Assembly: GCF_902713425.1 (NCBI RefSeq)
Contig: NC_081196.1
Coordinates: forward strand, 1,073,591-1,137,590
Direction: 5' to 3'
From: Acipenser ruthenus
Taxonomy: Eukaryota > Chordata > Actinopteri > Acipenseriformes > Acipenseridae
Length of the DNA stretch: 64,000 bases
The notes under the pieces are model-generated. The model saw only the letters and a list, made by a program, of their open reading frames with translations. It made no database searches and had not been told where the DNA came from. Positions 50,101 through 61,157 of the stretch are shown here, one piece after another (the first letter of the stretch is position 1; the number at the start of each line of letters is the position of its first letter). Both the position numbers and the translations under genes were made by a program.

Positions 50101-53100
50101 ACTAGCCCAGAGTCCACCTTGCGGAAATAATTACTCGGCTTGGCTCTCCACAGCCTGTATGGACCGACTGTTGGTAGAGAGCTGGGGTGACAAATATTGT
50201 CACGTTTCACACTTGTGTACTTGACTTAGGGGTCAATTTGATAATTGATTATTGATCTGTACCCCTGGATCATTTCTTACTGGATCAGTCCCAGCACCTG
50301 TGAATCTCCCTGGAATGCATCCCTGTCATCCATGCAGAAACCACCTTGATCTCTAAAGACAGGTGGTCGATGCAATCCAAGAGGATTCCTGTGGTGTAAA
50401 ATGCTCTAATAAAATCCATCAGCGGGTACAGGGTTTAGTTTACCTCAGAATTAAGGAGGAGTGTTGGAAAAAGAAAAATAATGTCTTGGCAAGTTTCACA
50501 ACCCATTTTCATTTAACCCATTAAGTGCCACCGTCCTCATTGGAATTTTTTTGGAGCATTTAACAGGCATATAACTCATTTTGATTTTCTCTAACTATTT
50601 TGTTATGAAAACTTACTCTAATTTGTTAACCACAAAAGTTTAGTCTAAATGCAAATTACATAAATATATTTGGTAGCCTATAAATGGTTTAAAGTGTGTT
50701 TCTACATTTTCACCGCAAAGAGTAAACCTCGGAAAGACAGGGGATTATAACTCATCATTTTGGCCTTTTTAACACCCCTAGTGAAAGTGAGTGTCCCATT
50801 GTGGAACATGCAGAAGGGGAGTCTTACAGAGACCGTGTCTCCTCCCCCCTCAGGATGAAAGTCCCAGGATAAGGAGGTTCCGCTGCTGACCAGGTCCTTG
50901 GATGTGAAGGTACATCGGAGAGTTCCATCCGTCCCGTTTTCAACAAAGAGCTCTGCTGGAGTGTAAACGTCCACCGCTGACCCTGGAACAGCAGCTGTGG
51001 ATGAGAGAAACAAGACAGGCACCTATCAGGACACATACGCACACGAGGCGGGAGGAAGCTGCGTTTCCACTACTGTACCCAACCCTGGTTTCAACTCCAG
51101 CCGTCCACACAGGAGGAGCGAGGAAGCTGCGTTTCCACTACTGTACCCAACCCTGGTTTCAACTCCAGCCATCCACACAGGAGGAGTCTTGTGGGCATGC
51201 CAGCATGTGTTCTCCTTCTCTAGCCTAGTCATTATTTCCACAGATTACATTTATTAGGACCTTGTGCATGAAATTGGAAGGAACGTATATATACATACAG
51301 TGCCTTGCAAAAGTATTCAGACCCCTCACCAATTCTCTCATATTACTGAATTACAAATGGTACATTGAAATTTCGTTCTGTTTGATATTTTATTTTAAAA
51401 CACTGAAACGCAAAATCAATTATTGTAAGGTGACATTGGTTTTATGTTGGGAAATATTTTTAAGAAAAATATCTTGAAATATCATTATCATATAAGTATC
51501 ATATAAGTATTCAACCCCCACACATTAATATCTGGTAGAGCCACCTTTCGCTGCAATAACAGCTTTAAGTCTTTTGGGGTAAGTATGTACCAGCTTTGCA
51601 CACAGTGTCGGAGTGATTTTGGCCCATTCTTCTTGGCAGATTTGCTCGAGGTTGTTCAGGTTGGTTGGACGACACTTGTGGACCACAATTTTCAAATAGT
51701 GCCACAGATTCTCAATGGGATTGAGATCAGGACTTTGACTGGGCCACTGTAGGACATTCACCTTTTTGTTCTTGAGCCACTCCAATGTTGCTTTGGCCTT
51801 GTGCTTGGGATCATTGTCCTGCTACAAAGGTGAATTTCCTCCCAAGCTTCAGTTTTTTAGCAGACTGAAGCAGGTTCTCTTGCAGTATTTCCCTGTATTT
51901 TGCTCCATCCATTCTTCCTTCAATTTTAACAAGATGCCCAGTCCCTGCTGATGAGAAGCATCCCCACAGCATGATGTTGCCACCACCATACTTCACTGTA
52001 GGGATGGTGTGTCTTGAGGCATGGGCAGTGTTAGGTTTGCGCCACACATAGTGCTTTGAGTTTTGGCCAAAAAGCTCTATCTTGGTCTCATCTGACCACA
52101 AAACCTTTTCCCACATCGCAGCTGGGTCACTCTCATGCTTTCTGGCAAACTCCAGACATGCTTTCAGATGGTACTTTTTGAGTAACGGCTTCTTTCTTGC
52201 CACCCTCCCATACAGGCCAGTGTTATGCAGAGCTCTTGATATGGTTGACTGGTGCACCATTACTCCACTCCCAGCCACTGAACTCTGGAGCTCCTTCAAA
52301 GTGATTGTTGGCCTCTCTGTGGCTTCTCTCACAAGTCTCCTTCTTGTTTGAGCGCTGAGTTTTGAGGAACAGCCTTTTCTTGGCAGTGCGTGGGTGGTGT
52401 GATGCAGCTTCCACTTCCTGATTATTGATCCAACTGTTCTTACTGGGATATCCAAACCACTGGATATTATTTTGTACCCTTTCCCTAATCTATGCACTTG
52501 TATTACTTTATCTCTAACTTCTGTAGAATGCTCTTTGGTCTTCATTTTCCTTCAGATTCACAGCCTGACCAATGATCCTTCAACAGTGGGGTTTTTTATC
52601 CAGAAAATGTGACAGCAACTTTAATGGTTCACAGGTGGAGGCCAATGGTAAGGTAATTGTGTCCTCGTTAGGGCAATTTCTTTCATCGGTGTAAACTGGG
52701 AGCTTCCACAGCACAGGGGTTGAATACTTATGCAAGCAAGATATTTCAGTTTTTATTTTTCTTAAAAATATTTCCCAACATAAAACCAATGTCACCTTAC
52801 AATAATTGATTTTGAGTTTCAGTGTTTTAAAATAAAATATCAAACAGAACGAAATTTCAAAGTACCATTTGTAATATGTAATATGAGAGAATTGGTCAGG
52901 GGTCTGAATACTTTTGCAAGGCACTGTGTATAGTTTTAATTCAGAGTCATGGTATGCAGGACTCTTAGTTTCTCTACCCCCTCAGCAGGTTTACTGGATT
53001 ATGTTGCTACTGAATTCTATAGCAACTCTTGCAGTGTGAATCAAACTTCAGTGCATCCACAACAAGGATTACAGGATAACATTTTGTCACATGTTGGGAA

Positions 53101-56100
53101 CAATCCCCCCCCCCCCCCCCCCAAAGAAACAAGCAGGTTGCATAATTCACTTTACCTATCATGATGACATGAGGACTGGAATGTGTTTGTCAGAAACACG
53201 CTTATTCCGAGGTCTGGTTTGTATAACATGACGCGCTTCCCTGAGACCAAAGGGGAAGCACAATCTTAAGAGTGAAGTCACTGCAGTTGCGCAAGCTCCA
53301 CACTACAGCAGATCTGTTGCTGTATCTCCCGGACAGAGCTGCTGCTGTAAATAAACTCACAAAGGTTTTTGTTTTTCTTTCACATCTTCCTACAGTAATA
53401 AAATGCATAGCTCCTCCTTGTCTGTCAAAACACTTGATGGAAATGCCCCCCAGTACCTAATGAATATGTAATACACAGCGTTCTACAGTGGACGGAGAGT
53501 TACAGTAAGCAGCCCTGTGGAGGCTTGTTGCCTGCAAGAAGAACAGGACAGTGCTACTGTTCACTGATTACAGAAGTAATGGTCATGGTCTGGAACAGCC
53601 CTGACTCTAGCATTCTTCACTGGGCGAGACTTCTAAAAACCATTCCAGGTTTTAACACGTTTGGTTAGCCTCAGTGTGTATGTACTGTAACAAGCTCAGG
53701 AGTGTCTTATTAAACTCACAGTAAAACCAGGAATGGAGTGAACTGCTACAGTATGCATTGGGAGTCGCATTGCCACCCCTGTTATCTCCAGTACTATTGT
53801 AATCACTGGCCTCTGCTTCCATACAATGGAGCTATATTAAAGGATGTTCTTAATTATTTTCTTTTTACACTCAAACATCCCATGCCTTGCTTCTCAGCCA
53901 TACTGTAGCAGTCAGTGAAACGGGCAGGCTGGTCTGTGCTGCAACACGTCTAAAGGGATGGAAAGAACCCGAATCATGACTCAACAACCTCCAGGTCACA
54001 AGACCCTGCCACAATGCCAACGTGCTGCTGCAGGCACTTCTTGACATGATCAGGACGGTAAACAAAAAGAGATAGTTCCTGAAAAGAAAAAAGAAAGAAT
54101 TAAAAAAAAAGAAGACTTTTCATACTGTGTCCAGGGTGCCGTAGAATCATACAGAATCACAATGCTAAAGCCACCTGTGCTGGGTAGTAGCGGGACTGCA
54201 GTAGAGGTGAAATGAGAAATTCCATCAGAGTTTTATCCTTTCAGAAGCTACTGTGGCATACTAAATAGTCAACAGTCCTTCTTTGATAAGAGTACTTGAA
54301 CAGTAAGGGCATCATGCCAGCACTGCATCAATAATGCAGAAAACTGCTTTAAGCAAATGAATGGTACAGTTTCTACTGTGAATCTCTAAGACCAATGTCA
54401 CTGCAATCTTCTGTGTGCTCTGAAAGGAAATCAAGGTTCAGTTTTCAACAGTTTCTGGATGCTACTACAGTGGAAGCAGATAAATCATCAGGCAATGTAC
54501 AGTATCATATTCCCTGCAGAGAATAAACACTGCATCATAAAAACTGGTGTTAATGAACAAAGTTCACCTGTGATCTAAGCCCAACTGCTTTGCTGGCTCC
54601 GTTTCACTTCTGGAATGACTTCTCTCTCTGGATATCACGGACAGAAAGAAAGAGCCAATTTGGGAAATCTAACAGGAATCAGCTCCAAGTACTGTTTCCA
54701 TCTGGTGCCAAAGTGTTGCAATAGGGGTTGGTCAATAATGAACTAGCTATCTGAAGCCATGAATAAATGAAGAGTGGTGACGAGAATACAAAGAATCCAA
54801 CTAACTTTCTAATCTACTGTGAAAGGTCATAAAAACAAAGAGTTTAAAAAACACATTATCATAATATAAGGGATCCAAACCACTCTTCAAGTCTGCTTAG
54901 TTTATTAAAAACAAATGCCTAAAGGCAAAATCTAGGCCTACAGTATATAGTAGGACACGTCAGTATTTTGGAGCAGCTGAAAAACTTCAACAGCATGAAC
55001 TCTTTGAAGAGAAATTTAAATATTTCAGAGCCTGTGAGCTGTCACACCACACAGCATCACTGCTACAGGGAGACAGACCACACACCACGCAGGACCTGAG
55101 AAGAGTGCAAGAGGACCATTGAGGAAGCACAGCCTGTGAGCTGTCACACCACACAGCATCACTGCTACAGGGAGACAGACCACACACACACCACGCAGGA
55201 CCTGAGAAGAGTGCAAGAGGGCCATTGAGGAAGCACAGCCTGTGAGCTGTCACACCACACAGCATCACTGCTACAGGGAGACACACCACGCACACACCAC
55301 ACAGGACCTGAGAAGAGTGCAAGAGGACCATTGAGGAAGCACAGCCTGTGAGCTGTCACACCACACAGCATCACTGCTACAGGGAGACACACCACGCACA
55401 CACCACGCAGGACCTGAGAAGAGTGCAAGAGGACCATTGAGGAAGCACAGCCTGTGAGCTGTCACTGGCACACCACACAGCATCACTGCTACAGGGAGAC
55501 ACACCACGCACACACCATGCAGGACCTGAGAAGAGTGCAAGAGGACCATTGAGGAAGCACAGCCTGTGAGCTGTCACACCACACAGCATCACTGCTACAG
55601 GGAGACACACCACGCACACACCACAGGTGTGACTGGCAGAACAACACAGGCATCATACAGTACCACACTACCCCAGCAGCACACAGGTGCCATTGGAAAG
55701 CTGTCTACAATGAAAGCTCTCTGTGGATAACCTTACTGCAAACATTCAATCTAACAGTGAGAAAGCTGGTCAGGGTCCGACACAGGCCAAGCCACACGTC
55801 CAGATTCAGATGAGAAACACGACAAATACAACAGAGTCATTCTCTGCAGACAAACCTGACAGAACGGACATCCCTGTCACAGCTGAATGAGTGGACTTGC
55901 ATTCTCAGGGGTCAATGATGCAGCTCTGTTCTTGCATTTAAATGAGAGACCAACAAACCAAACTCTTGTTTTCCCCAGCCACCGCAAAGGAATTATTTTA
56001 AACAAACCATGCCTTTATTTACCCAGTCCATCAACTAAACGCTTTGTTTTTTTTTGGTTAACATACTGTATTCTGACCTGGCCCAGCTGAACAACATGAC

Positions 56101-57809
56101 TCATGGTTTTAAAATAACTGAAGCCCTTGTCAAGCCATTCTACTGCAGAGTCACAGCAAGGCATTGTTATCCACACTGCTGACTCCAAAGACTCCTTCCT
56201 GACTAACAAGAAACAGTTTAAACAGTTTTCAGCTGCACTTTCAGAATGAAATCTACAACCGAGTCAGCCTTGACTTCAGCATTGCGCAGCTCATTCTCAT
56301 CTCTTCATTGACACGCTGTTCTCACAGACAGCTACAGCCAACAGCTTTGCATCATCTAGAATAAGTTTAGGATTGAGACCATTTAAAAAAAAAGAAACTA
56401 TATGAACATCATTCAGATCTTTTATTTACATCGTGTAATCAAAGGAACTACAAAATGATACCGCAAAAGTAAAACAGAAGCCAAAATAGTTCATGTTAGA
56501 TGCGTCCTATTTTGAAGCCCATTCTCTGAGATGAACACAGTGATCGAAGCTGTACAAAACTACTGTTCCAAAAAACTTAGTTGCAGGAAAAGCCCACTTC
56601 CCTTCTGCACTTTGTTCTCAAGTAGGAAATGAAATACTGTTGAGAAATGTGGATCCCTCCCCCACCAGCTAAATGAATATACTATAGAAATAAAACCCAC
56701 CAATCAACTTTTTCTTGCAAATTATCAAGCAACTCGTTGATGCGGATTGATCAGTTTTCACCTCATGAATAGTTCAAGCTGCTGTACAATATCTGAACAA
56801 TCTGGATTTCAGCTAACTGCTTAAAAATGTTTAGCAAGCAGGTTGTTTTACTTATCAAATTGTTGTTTTGTGAAGTGGTTTGTGTTGTAGTTAACAGAAA
56901 GCGAAAGTACTTTGTGTTTCGTTTGGGGGGGGGGCTTACCTGTAAATAACCAATGCCACCACAGACATGTGCACACACACAAAAAGTATCTGCAGTTAAT
57001 ATCGTTCAGCAAACCATAACAGACACCACCACCCCTGTATTACACAAGATCACATAGCGAGAAACGACGCGTTAACATTCCAGTAAACTGCAAGACCCCG
57101 AGACAGACATCATTTGAGAATGAAACGCGTCTTGCTCATTTAAACACCGAATACCGCAGTACTGCAGTTTACAGCAGTTACATACAGTACACACACTGCA
57201 AACAAAATACAAAACCGAGGTTTCGTTGGAGTATCACATATGAAACCTGCTTAATAATAATAACGTTACGTTAACATATATATTGTAATAAATTTCACAT
57301 TTCGCAATCCAACAATGAAACAATGTGCTTCCGTAGACTTTTGTGAAACAATATTGTAGTTTCTTTGATTACACGATGTTAAACAAAAGACCTAAAAATG
57401 ATGTCTCGATCCTAAAATTGCAGCGATACAAAACTTGCGTCCACAGCTGTAGTATATCGCTACACCAGACACAGGCATTCATTTCATCACAAATACACGT
57501 TCGTTTCTGAATCACAAAAGACTACAACATCAGAATCAAAGAAAACGTTTACCGCAAACTCCCCTCCACATACTGTAGCTAAAAACACCGGACTCACAAA
57601 CAAGGACCTCTGAGACAACAGCTGAGGGAAGACATTGGACTTCTCAGTAAGAAAGTTTGTTAGGCAACGCAGTAAAAACGAGACTTTAATTCAATCAGTC
57701 ACCACGATAGAAGTCCAAACGCTTTACACATCTACTTACCCCAAGATAAGAGCTGAAATCCGAGCCACACTGCCAGTATCTGTGACGGGTTTCTCACTTT
57801 CGCTCCCAT
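41154..57809 (-). CDS. MPZL1: MPZL1, Ig-domain receptor with two ITIMs, six coding exons
   Basis: Complement join 57740..57809, 50828..50994, 48881..49094, 47997..48129, 43497..43602, 41154..41255. The total is 792 nt, 263 aa (human MPZL1 is 269 aa). Parts in order: signal peptide; V-type Ig domain with Cys51 and Cys128 (LRCTF, DNGTYSC); membrane span about 160-184 with the stop-transfer RRK; cytoplasmic tail with ITIM VIYAQL (Tyr235) and VVYANI (Tyr257). MPZL1 is known to bind the phosphatase SHP2 through these tyrosines and to respond to concanavalin A. Exons 2 and 3 (167 and 214 nt) have the lengths typical of the myelin protein zero family. The tail separates it from MPZ, MPZL2 and MPZL3. 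The introns carry a Tc1 transposon and several tandem arrays. Confidence 0.95.
41463..41794. mobile_element. hAT-type MITE with 8-bp target duplication
   Basis: 332 bp starting cagggatgtaagg and ending ttacacccccta-like (ggttacacccccta with one fewer C), complementary ends with repeated cgatac/atcacgat motifs inside. Flanks are gaaataat (41455-41462) and caaataat (41795-41802), an 8-bp duplication with one mismatch. No coding capacity. In the intron between MPZL1 exons 5 and 6. Confidence 0.75.
43100..43490 (+). mobile_element. interspersed repeat of unassigned class
   Basis: Carries aagaacattagagatttt, aacaagaggaggccattc and gtgtaaagaagcgactccca, a sequence I recall as repeated across several fish genomes. 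It sits just past the donor of MPZL1 exon 5. The 132-codon antisense frame here is exon 5 plus this repeat, not a gene of its own. Confidence 0.45.
43497..43602 (-). CDS. MPZL1: MPZL1 coding exon 5 (cytoplasmic linker)
   Basis: 106 nt between acceptor cccattag and donor CAG/GTATGT. It encodes [17 protein letters not shown] to SSPSGPAQ, matching human CSTSESLSPVKQAPRKS in position. It is a low-complexity Ser-rich stretch, recognisable mainly by phase and by the GCS-SES start. An interspersed repeat lies directly beyond its donor. Confidence 0.88.
47090..47117 (+). repeat. poly-T run
   Basis: 28 consecutive T after attgcattt, in the intron between MPZL1 exons 4 and 5; may be the A tail of a minus-strand retroposon, though no body was recognised. 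Confidence 0.8.
47997..48129 (-). CDS. MPZL1: MPZL1 coding exon 4 (membrane span)
   Basis: 133 nt between acceptor gttgaag and donor GG/GTAAGT. It encodes [16 protein letters not shown], a run of aliphatic residues, and [14 protein letters not shown]. Human MPZL1 ends this exon RRKNSKRDYTG. Confidence 0.93.
48881..49094 (-). CDS. MPZL1: MPZL1 coding exon 3 (second half of Ig domain)
   Basis: 214 nt between acceptor cccaacag and donor AG/GTAACT. It encodes [20 protein letters not shown], then [17 protein letters not shown] and VKNPPDID, all hallmarks of the P0 family. Confidence 0.95.
50828..50994 (-). CDS. MPZL1: MPZL1 coding exon 2 (first half of Ig domain)
   Basis: 167 nt between acceptor catccacag and donor TCT/GTAAGA. 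It encodes [17 protein letters not shown] to [10 protein letters not shown]. Human MPZL1 reads LEVYTPKEIFVANGTQG and QPEGADTTVS. Confidence 0.94.
51046..51187 (+). repeat. two-copy duplication about 50 bp upstream of MPZL1 exon 2
   Basis: gaggaagctgcgtttccact through atccacacaggaggag occurs twice in tandem (about 69 bp each) with one or two differences. It lies in intron 1 close to the exon 2 acceptor but does not include it. Confidence 0.85.
51298..52926 (-). mobile_element. Tc1-type DNA transposon, near full length
   Basis: About 1.63 kb bounded by inverted repeats of roughly 200 bp, beginning cagtgccttgcaaaagtatt at the left and its complement at the right (ends 52926). TA precedes the left end; the right flank is TGTA. 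Between them, on the minus strand, lies a transposase gene. Length and layout match fish Tc1 elements. It lies in MPZL1 intron 1, same strand as the gene. Confidence 0.95.
51525..52545 (-). pseudogene. Tc1 transposase with one frameshift
   Basis: The N-terminal frame (52545 to about 51824) carries paired helix-turn-helix domains ([38 protein letters not shown]) and the catalytic block [14 protein letters not shown] with the first Asp. The C-terminal frame (51785 to 51525 and a little before) carries [19 protein letters not shown] with the last catalytic acid. A single extra base around 51824, where the family reads FTFQQDNDPKH, breaks the frame. Otherwise the protein is complete, so the copy is fairly young. 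Confidence 0.9.
53106..53123 (+). repeat. poly-C run
   Basis: About 17 consecutive C after caatcc, in MPZL1 intron 1. Length is likely variable or a sequencing weak point. Confidence 0.8.
55027..55626 (+). repeat. 102-112-bp tandem array, six copies
   Basis: cctgtgagctgtcacaccac recurs at 55031, 55133, 55239, 55345, 55451 and 55563. Each unit also holds gcatcactgctacagggaga and gacctgagaagagtgcaaga. Length differences come from extra caca units and one tggcac insertion. It lies in MPZL1 intron 1; the antisense frames through it are not genes. Confidence 0.93.
57740..57809 (-). CDS. MPZL1: MPZL1 coding exon 1 (signal peptide)
   Basis: 70 nt encoding [19 protein letters not shown] and LLSW plus one base (phase 1), before a GTAAGTAG donor. 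The hydrophobic core [13 protein letters not shown] fits a signal peptide. Confidence 0.88.
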
Positions 57810-57900
57810 TGTGTGTTTAATTCCACTCCAGTAAAAACCCTTGAGTATTTCCATTTCTCATTTCCTGTTTCCACCGGAAGACTCGCCTCTCGCCTCGACT
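57810..57900 (-). promoter_or_regulatory. MPZL1 promoter-proximal region with ETS-type site
   Basis: Directly upstream of the MPZL1 start. It contains CTTCCGGTGG (57871-57880 on the complement), a strong ETS-family core, next to a second GGAA at about 57862. No TATA box is evident. The start of transcription is not known from sequence alone. Confidence 0.35.
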
Positions 57901-58126
57901 AATGCTGCAATGTTACTGGTGTTCGTAAGTGCCAGTCAATCAGTAACTCCTCGGAGTCTGTACGCAATCATAGCAACAAAACAAGATGCAGTATTTATAT
58001 CTAAGCCAGAAACATCTTAAACGCAATTAAAAAAACATTAAACATTGAATTGAAAAACATTAAACATTGAATTGTTACACGAAAGATAGAGCGTGTGATA
58101 TACTATGCTATTGCACTTTGTATAGC

Positions 58127-58198
58127 GGCTCGTTGGTCTAGGGGTATGATTCTCGCTTAGGGTGCGAGAGGTCCCGGGTTCAAATCCCGGACGAGCCC
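58127..58198 (+). tRNA. tRNA-Pro (AGG)
   Basis: 72 nt cloverleaf: acceptor GGCTCGT/ACGAGCC with discriminator C, A box TGGTCTAGGGG, anticodon stem CTCGC/GCGAG with loop TTAGGGT (anticodon AGG), and T arm with B box GGTTCAAATCC. No intron. A T-run terminator (ctttcttttt) follows within 10 nt. It looks functional. Confidence 0.97.
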
Positions 58199-58609
58199 TC
58201 TTTCTTTTTCTAAAATAATGTTAGTTCTAAATATAAAAGTATTTTATGATGCCATTTGGATTAGTCATGCGTTTGTTTTTGTTTTTTCTTACCATTTTAA
58301 CAATATCTGTAATTGCACTAATACTTTGTTATTTGTGTAACTTTAGTAGAAATCTGAAACCATAAACTATTGATTATAATAGCCAGCCTGTTTACTAACT
58401 ACTTCACTGTACATTAAAAGAGTTAATAATTCAGAACAAGCAATACATACCACACTAACTTGAGGAAATGTGAAATGCTTTAACGTAATGCTACTTTGAT
58501 AGAACATTTTTAGACGTAAAACTGCTTATTTTATTTTCACTAAAAAAACTACTTTTTTTACATTTTATATATATACATACATATATAAATAAAAACATTT
58601 AAAAAAAGT

Positions 58610-58681
58610 GGGCTCGTCCGGGATTTGAACCCGGGACCTCTCGCACCCGAAGCGAGAATCATACCCCTAGACCAACGAGCC
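58610..58681 (-). tRNA. tRNA-Pro (CGG)
   Basis: 72 nt on the minus strand, nearly identical to the AGG copy about 410 bp away, with which it forms an inverted pair. The anticodon loop is TTCGGGT (anticodon CGG). Seven T residues follow the 3' end almost directly, a Pol III terminator. Confidence 0.97.
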
Positions 58682-59173
58682 GCTGTAAGGATTTCCCAAC
58701 ATTCTGAAATGTCACCAGTCAGCAAGTGAGGAGAAAAACGATCAAAACCGGCACAAGGAAGATGCCAGCACCGTCGTACGTAAACAACCATTGCGCTATG
58801 TTACTTGAGACAAGCGATGGAGCTTTTTGTTACAAAATAACGTCTTGCGTGCGGTTTATATGTTGCTCGTGGTCGATCCACATAGCCTGAGATAAGAGCA
58901 GATAATACGGTAAAAACAAACCTAGAATTTAATTTGAAGAGAAAACAATGCAACAATGTAATGGACGCGTAATGCACACGCATCTGCTCAAATCATGTTC
59001 TGTGGCTTAAAATATCCGACTTCTGCCTAGTCAGCAGCGGTCGTTACTTAAACTCCTTTTAATAACAGTGACAAACGATCATCAAAAACAAATATCCCAC
59101 TCATCTCCGCCACGTACTGACTGTGATGTTTGCAGCTCATAAAATTAAAATAATAATCTCTAAGGTTAGTGGC

Positions 59174-59362
59174 TGGTTACTGCCACCTGCCGGTCACACA
59201 TGGTTACTGCCACCTGCCGGTCACACATGGTTACTGCCACCTTCTGGTCACACATGGTTACTGCCACCTTCTGGTCACACATGGTTACTTCCACCTGCCG
59301 GTCACACATGGTTACTGCCACCTGCCGGTCACACATGGTTACTGCCACCTGCCGGTCATACG
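59174..59362 (+). repeat. 27-bp tandem array, seven copies
   Basis: tggttactgccacctgccgg plus tcacaca, at perfect 27-bp spacing from 59174 to 59336. Variants ccttctgg and cttccacc occur in the middle copies. Confidence 0.94.
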
Positions 59363-59929
59363 TTGCAACATCAAGCACTGTGACTTTTTTTTTAATATCC
59401 TCTAATAGTTAGGTTTAAATAATATCTGCATTGCCAGAGCCATCTTGCTTCTGTGAGTTGTGGCTCCACGTATGCCGTCATGCTTAAGTAATAGCTAGCT
59501 CAGCATGCAAACGGCAAGTAGCTATTGTTATGCAGACATCAGTTAGTTGCATTAACACGATATCAACCCTTTTTTTCAAATGCCATTATTTGCAAAGCAT
59601 CCTGTCGTTTGTGTGCAGATCTTGACAGCGTCAAAGGTGCATGTTACGTTATCAAGCAATGCATACTCTAGCAAATGTGTGTTTAGTAAAGAAGAACACG
59701 TATACTGTAGTTTATTATTGTTGTCAATGCATTTGTGTTTCTCTTGCAAAATCTATCCACACAAGACCGGGTTGAGTTTGAGGGGGGCCCGGGGCTATTA
59801 TCGCTTTGGAGGCCCCTCTTTGCTTATTCAATCCCTTCCCTTTATTGTGTTACCACCACACTCGATTGACATTGATGTCAAATTTCACTCGTATGATTGT
59901 GTGTGACACACGCATCCGCAATGTTTAGA

Positions 59930-60178
59930 CTTCGCATCCTAGCCTTGTATTTAATGTATGACGCCTGTAGTTGATGTATTTGTATTGTTTTTACAGTTTG
60001 TATTTCATGTGCTATGCCCTGTATTTCACTGTATGCAATGTACTATGCATTGTATTTCACTGTATGCAATGTACTATGCAATGTACTATGCATTGTTCCT
60101 CACTATCTTGTAAAGCGCTTTGTGATGGTGGTCCACTATGAAAGGCGCTATATAAAATAATTGATTGATTGATTGATC
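59930..60178 (+). mobile_element. L2-type LINE/SINE 3' end with (ATTG)n tail
   Basis: Ends gtaaagcgctttgtgatggt, then aaaggcgctatataaaat and a short (attg) repeat, the common L2-type tail. Upstream, tgtatttcactgtatgcaat and tgtactatgcatt are repeated two to three times. Confidence 0.6.
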
Positions 60179-60595
60179 ATTCACTTTTAGCCAGTTCATA
60201 TTGACCTGAGTCGACGTTTGATTAGTGCCAGATTTGAAAAAAGGGGAAGCAGGTTATTTGGAGTTTTGCTATACTCATCTCTTAACAAGTCTCTTGTCAG
60301 GAACTCACGATGTAATCCATGACATCAGCGCCGGCCGTTTGCTCCTGTTGATATTTCTCAGATGTATTTTCTAAAGTGCAGGTACCTCTGCATACACGTG
60401 TTAGTATTTTATTAAACTTTGCTTGTCAGCTTTGCTGTTTTGTTGAACATATATTCCTCACGATGACATTTTAATTGCTGCGCTTCCCGCTTTTTATCGC
60501 TGTGTCAGACATCTTCAGGCCGTTTATTTATTTTATGAACTGCATCCACATAACATAAACTTTGTTACTACACGCAGCAGATTAATAGAGAAATG

Positions 60596-60596
<1 letters not shown>

Positions 60597-60650
<54 letters not shown>
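60597..60650 (+). repeat. (ATT)n microsatellite
   Basis: About 18 perfect units directly left of the 499-bp inverted-repeat element. Confidence 0.95.
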
Positions 60651-60658
60651 AATAATAA

Positions 60659-61157
60659 CACAAAATAAGGAGAACCGACAAGGGGCAAACAGAGCCAGCT
60701 TGATAAATTAACTCCACATTTATTTTTCGTAAAAGAAAACTAAACCTTAAAAAGCTTTAAAAAAAAGTAGGCCCTACATTTAAGATTTTTCCAAATGCTC
60801 CTTAGGAGTTTCTTCCTATGCTTTGAAACATTAGAAGTCTGGTTTTTTTTTCTTCTGTTTACATTAAATGGATTTAACTTAGCAAGTTGGTAAATTCTTT
60901 ATGAAACAAGCACACGTCAGAGTTAATAATTATTATTATAAATAATAATAATAATGAGTTAATTCCATTTGAATGTACAGATTTTAATACTCAATACTTT
61001 CTGTTCTTACTGTATTTAAAAGCTGCAAATTCATGTATCTTTAAGTGACATTCTGCATGTGAACCTGAGTGATCAAAATCTTTGAAACTGAAGGCAAATC
61101 TACGTCTTGGAAACTGAGAGGCTCTGTTTGCCCCTTGTCGGTTCTCCTTATTTTATG
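60659..61157. mobile_element. 499-bp element bounded by 38-bp inverted repeats
   Basis: Arms 60659-60696 and 61120-61157 are complementary at 37 of 38 positions (caaaataaggagaaccgaca, then aggggcaaacagagcc). The interior is AT-rich with no long frame. No clear target-site duplication; the left arm abuts an (ATT)n run. Probably a non-autonomous DNA transposon of a family I cannot name. Confidence 0.65.

Noticed and set aside
53200-53460. Possible reverse-transcriptase-like fragment ([15 protein letters not shown])
   Set aside because: No conserved motif of any polymerase could be identified; the resemblance is too weak.
54987-55619. Series of minus-strand frames with repeating LFSGPAWCV and [10 protein letters not shown] motifs
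   Set aside because: They come from the 106-bp tandem array, lie inside MPZL1 intron 1, and match no family I know.
41154-57809. MPZ, MPZL2 or MPZL3 instead of MPZL1
   Set aside because: The VIYAQL and VVYANI motifs with the [12 protein letters not shown] exon occur only in MPZL1 among these.
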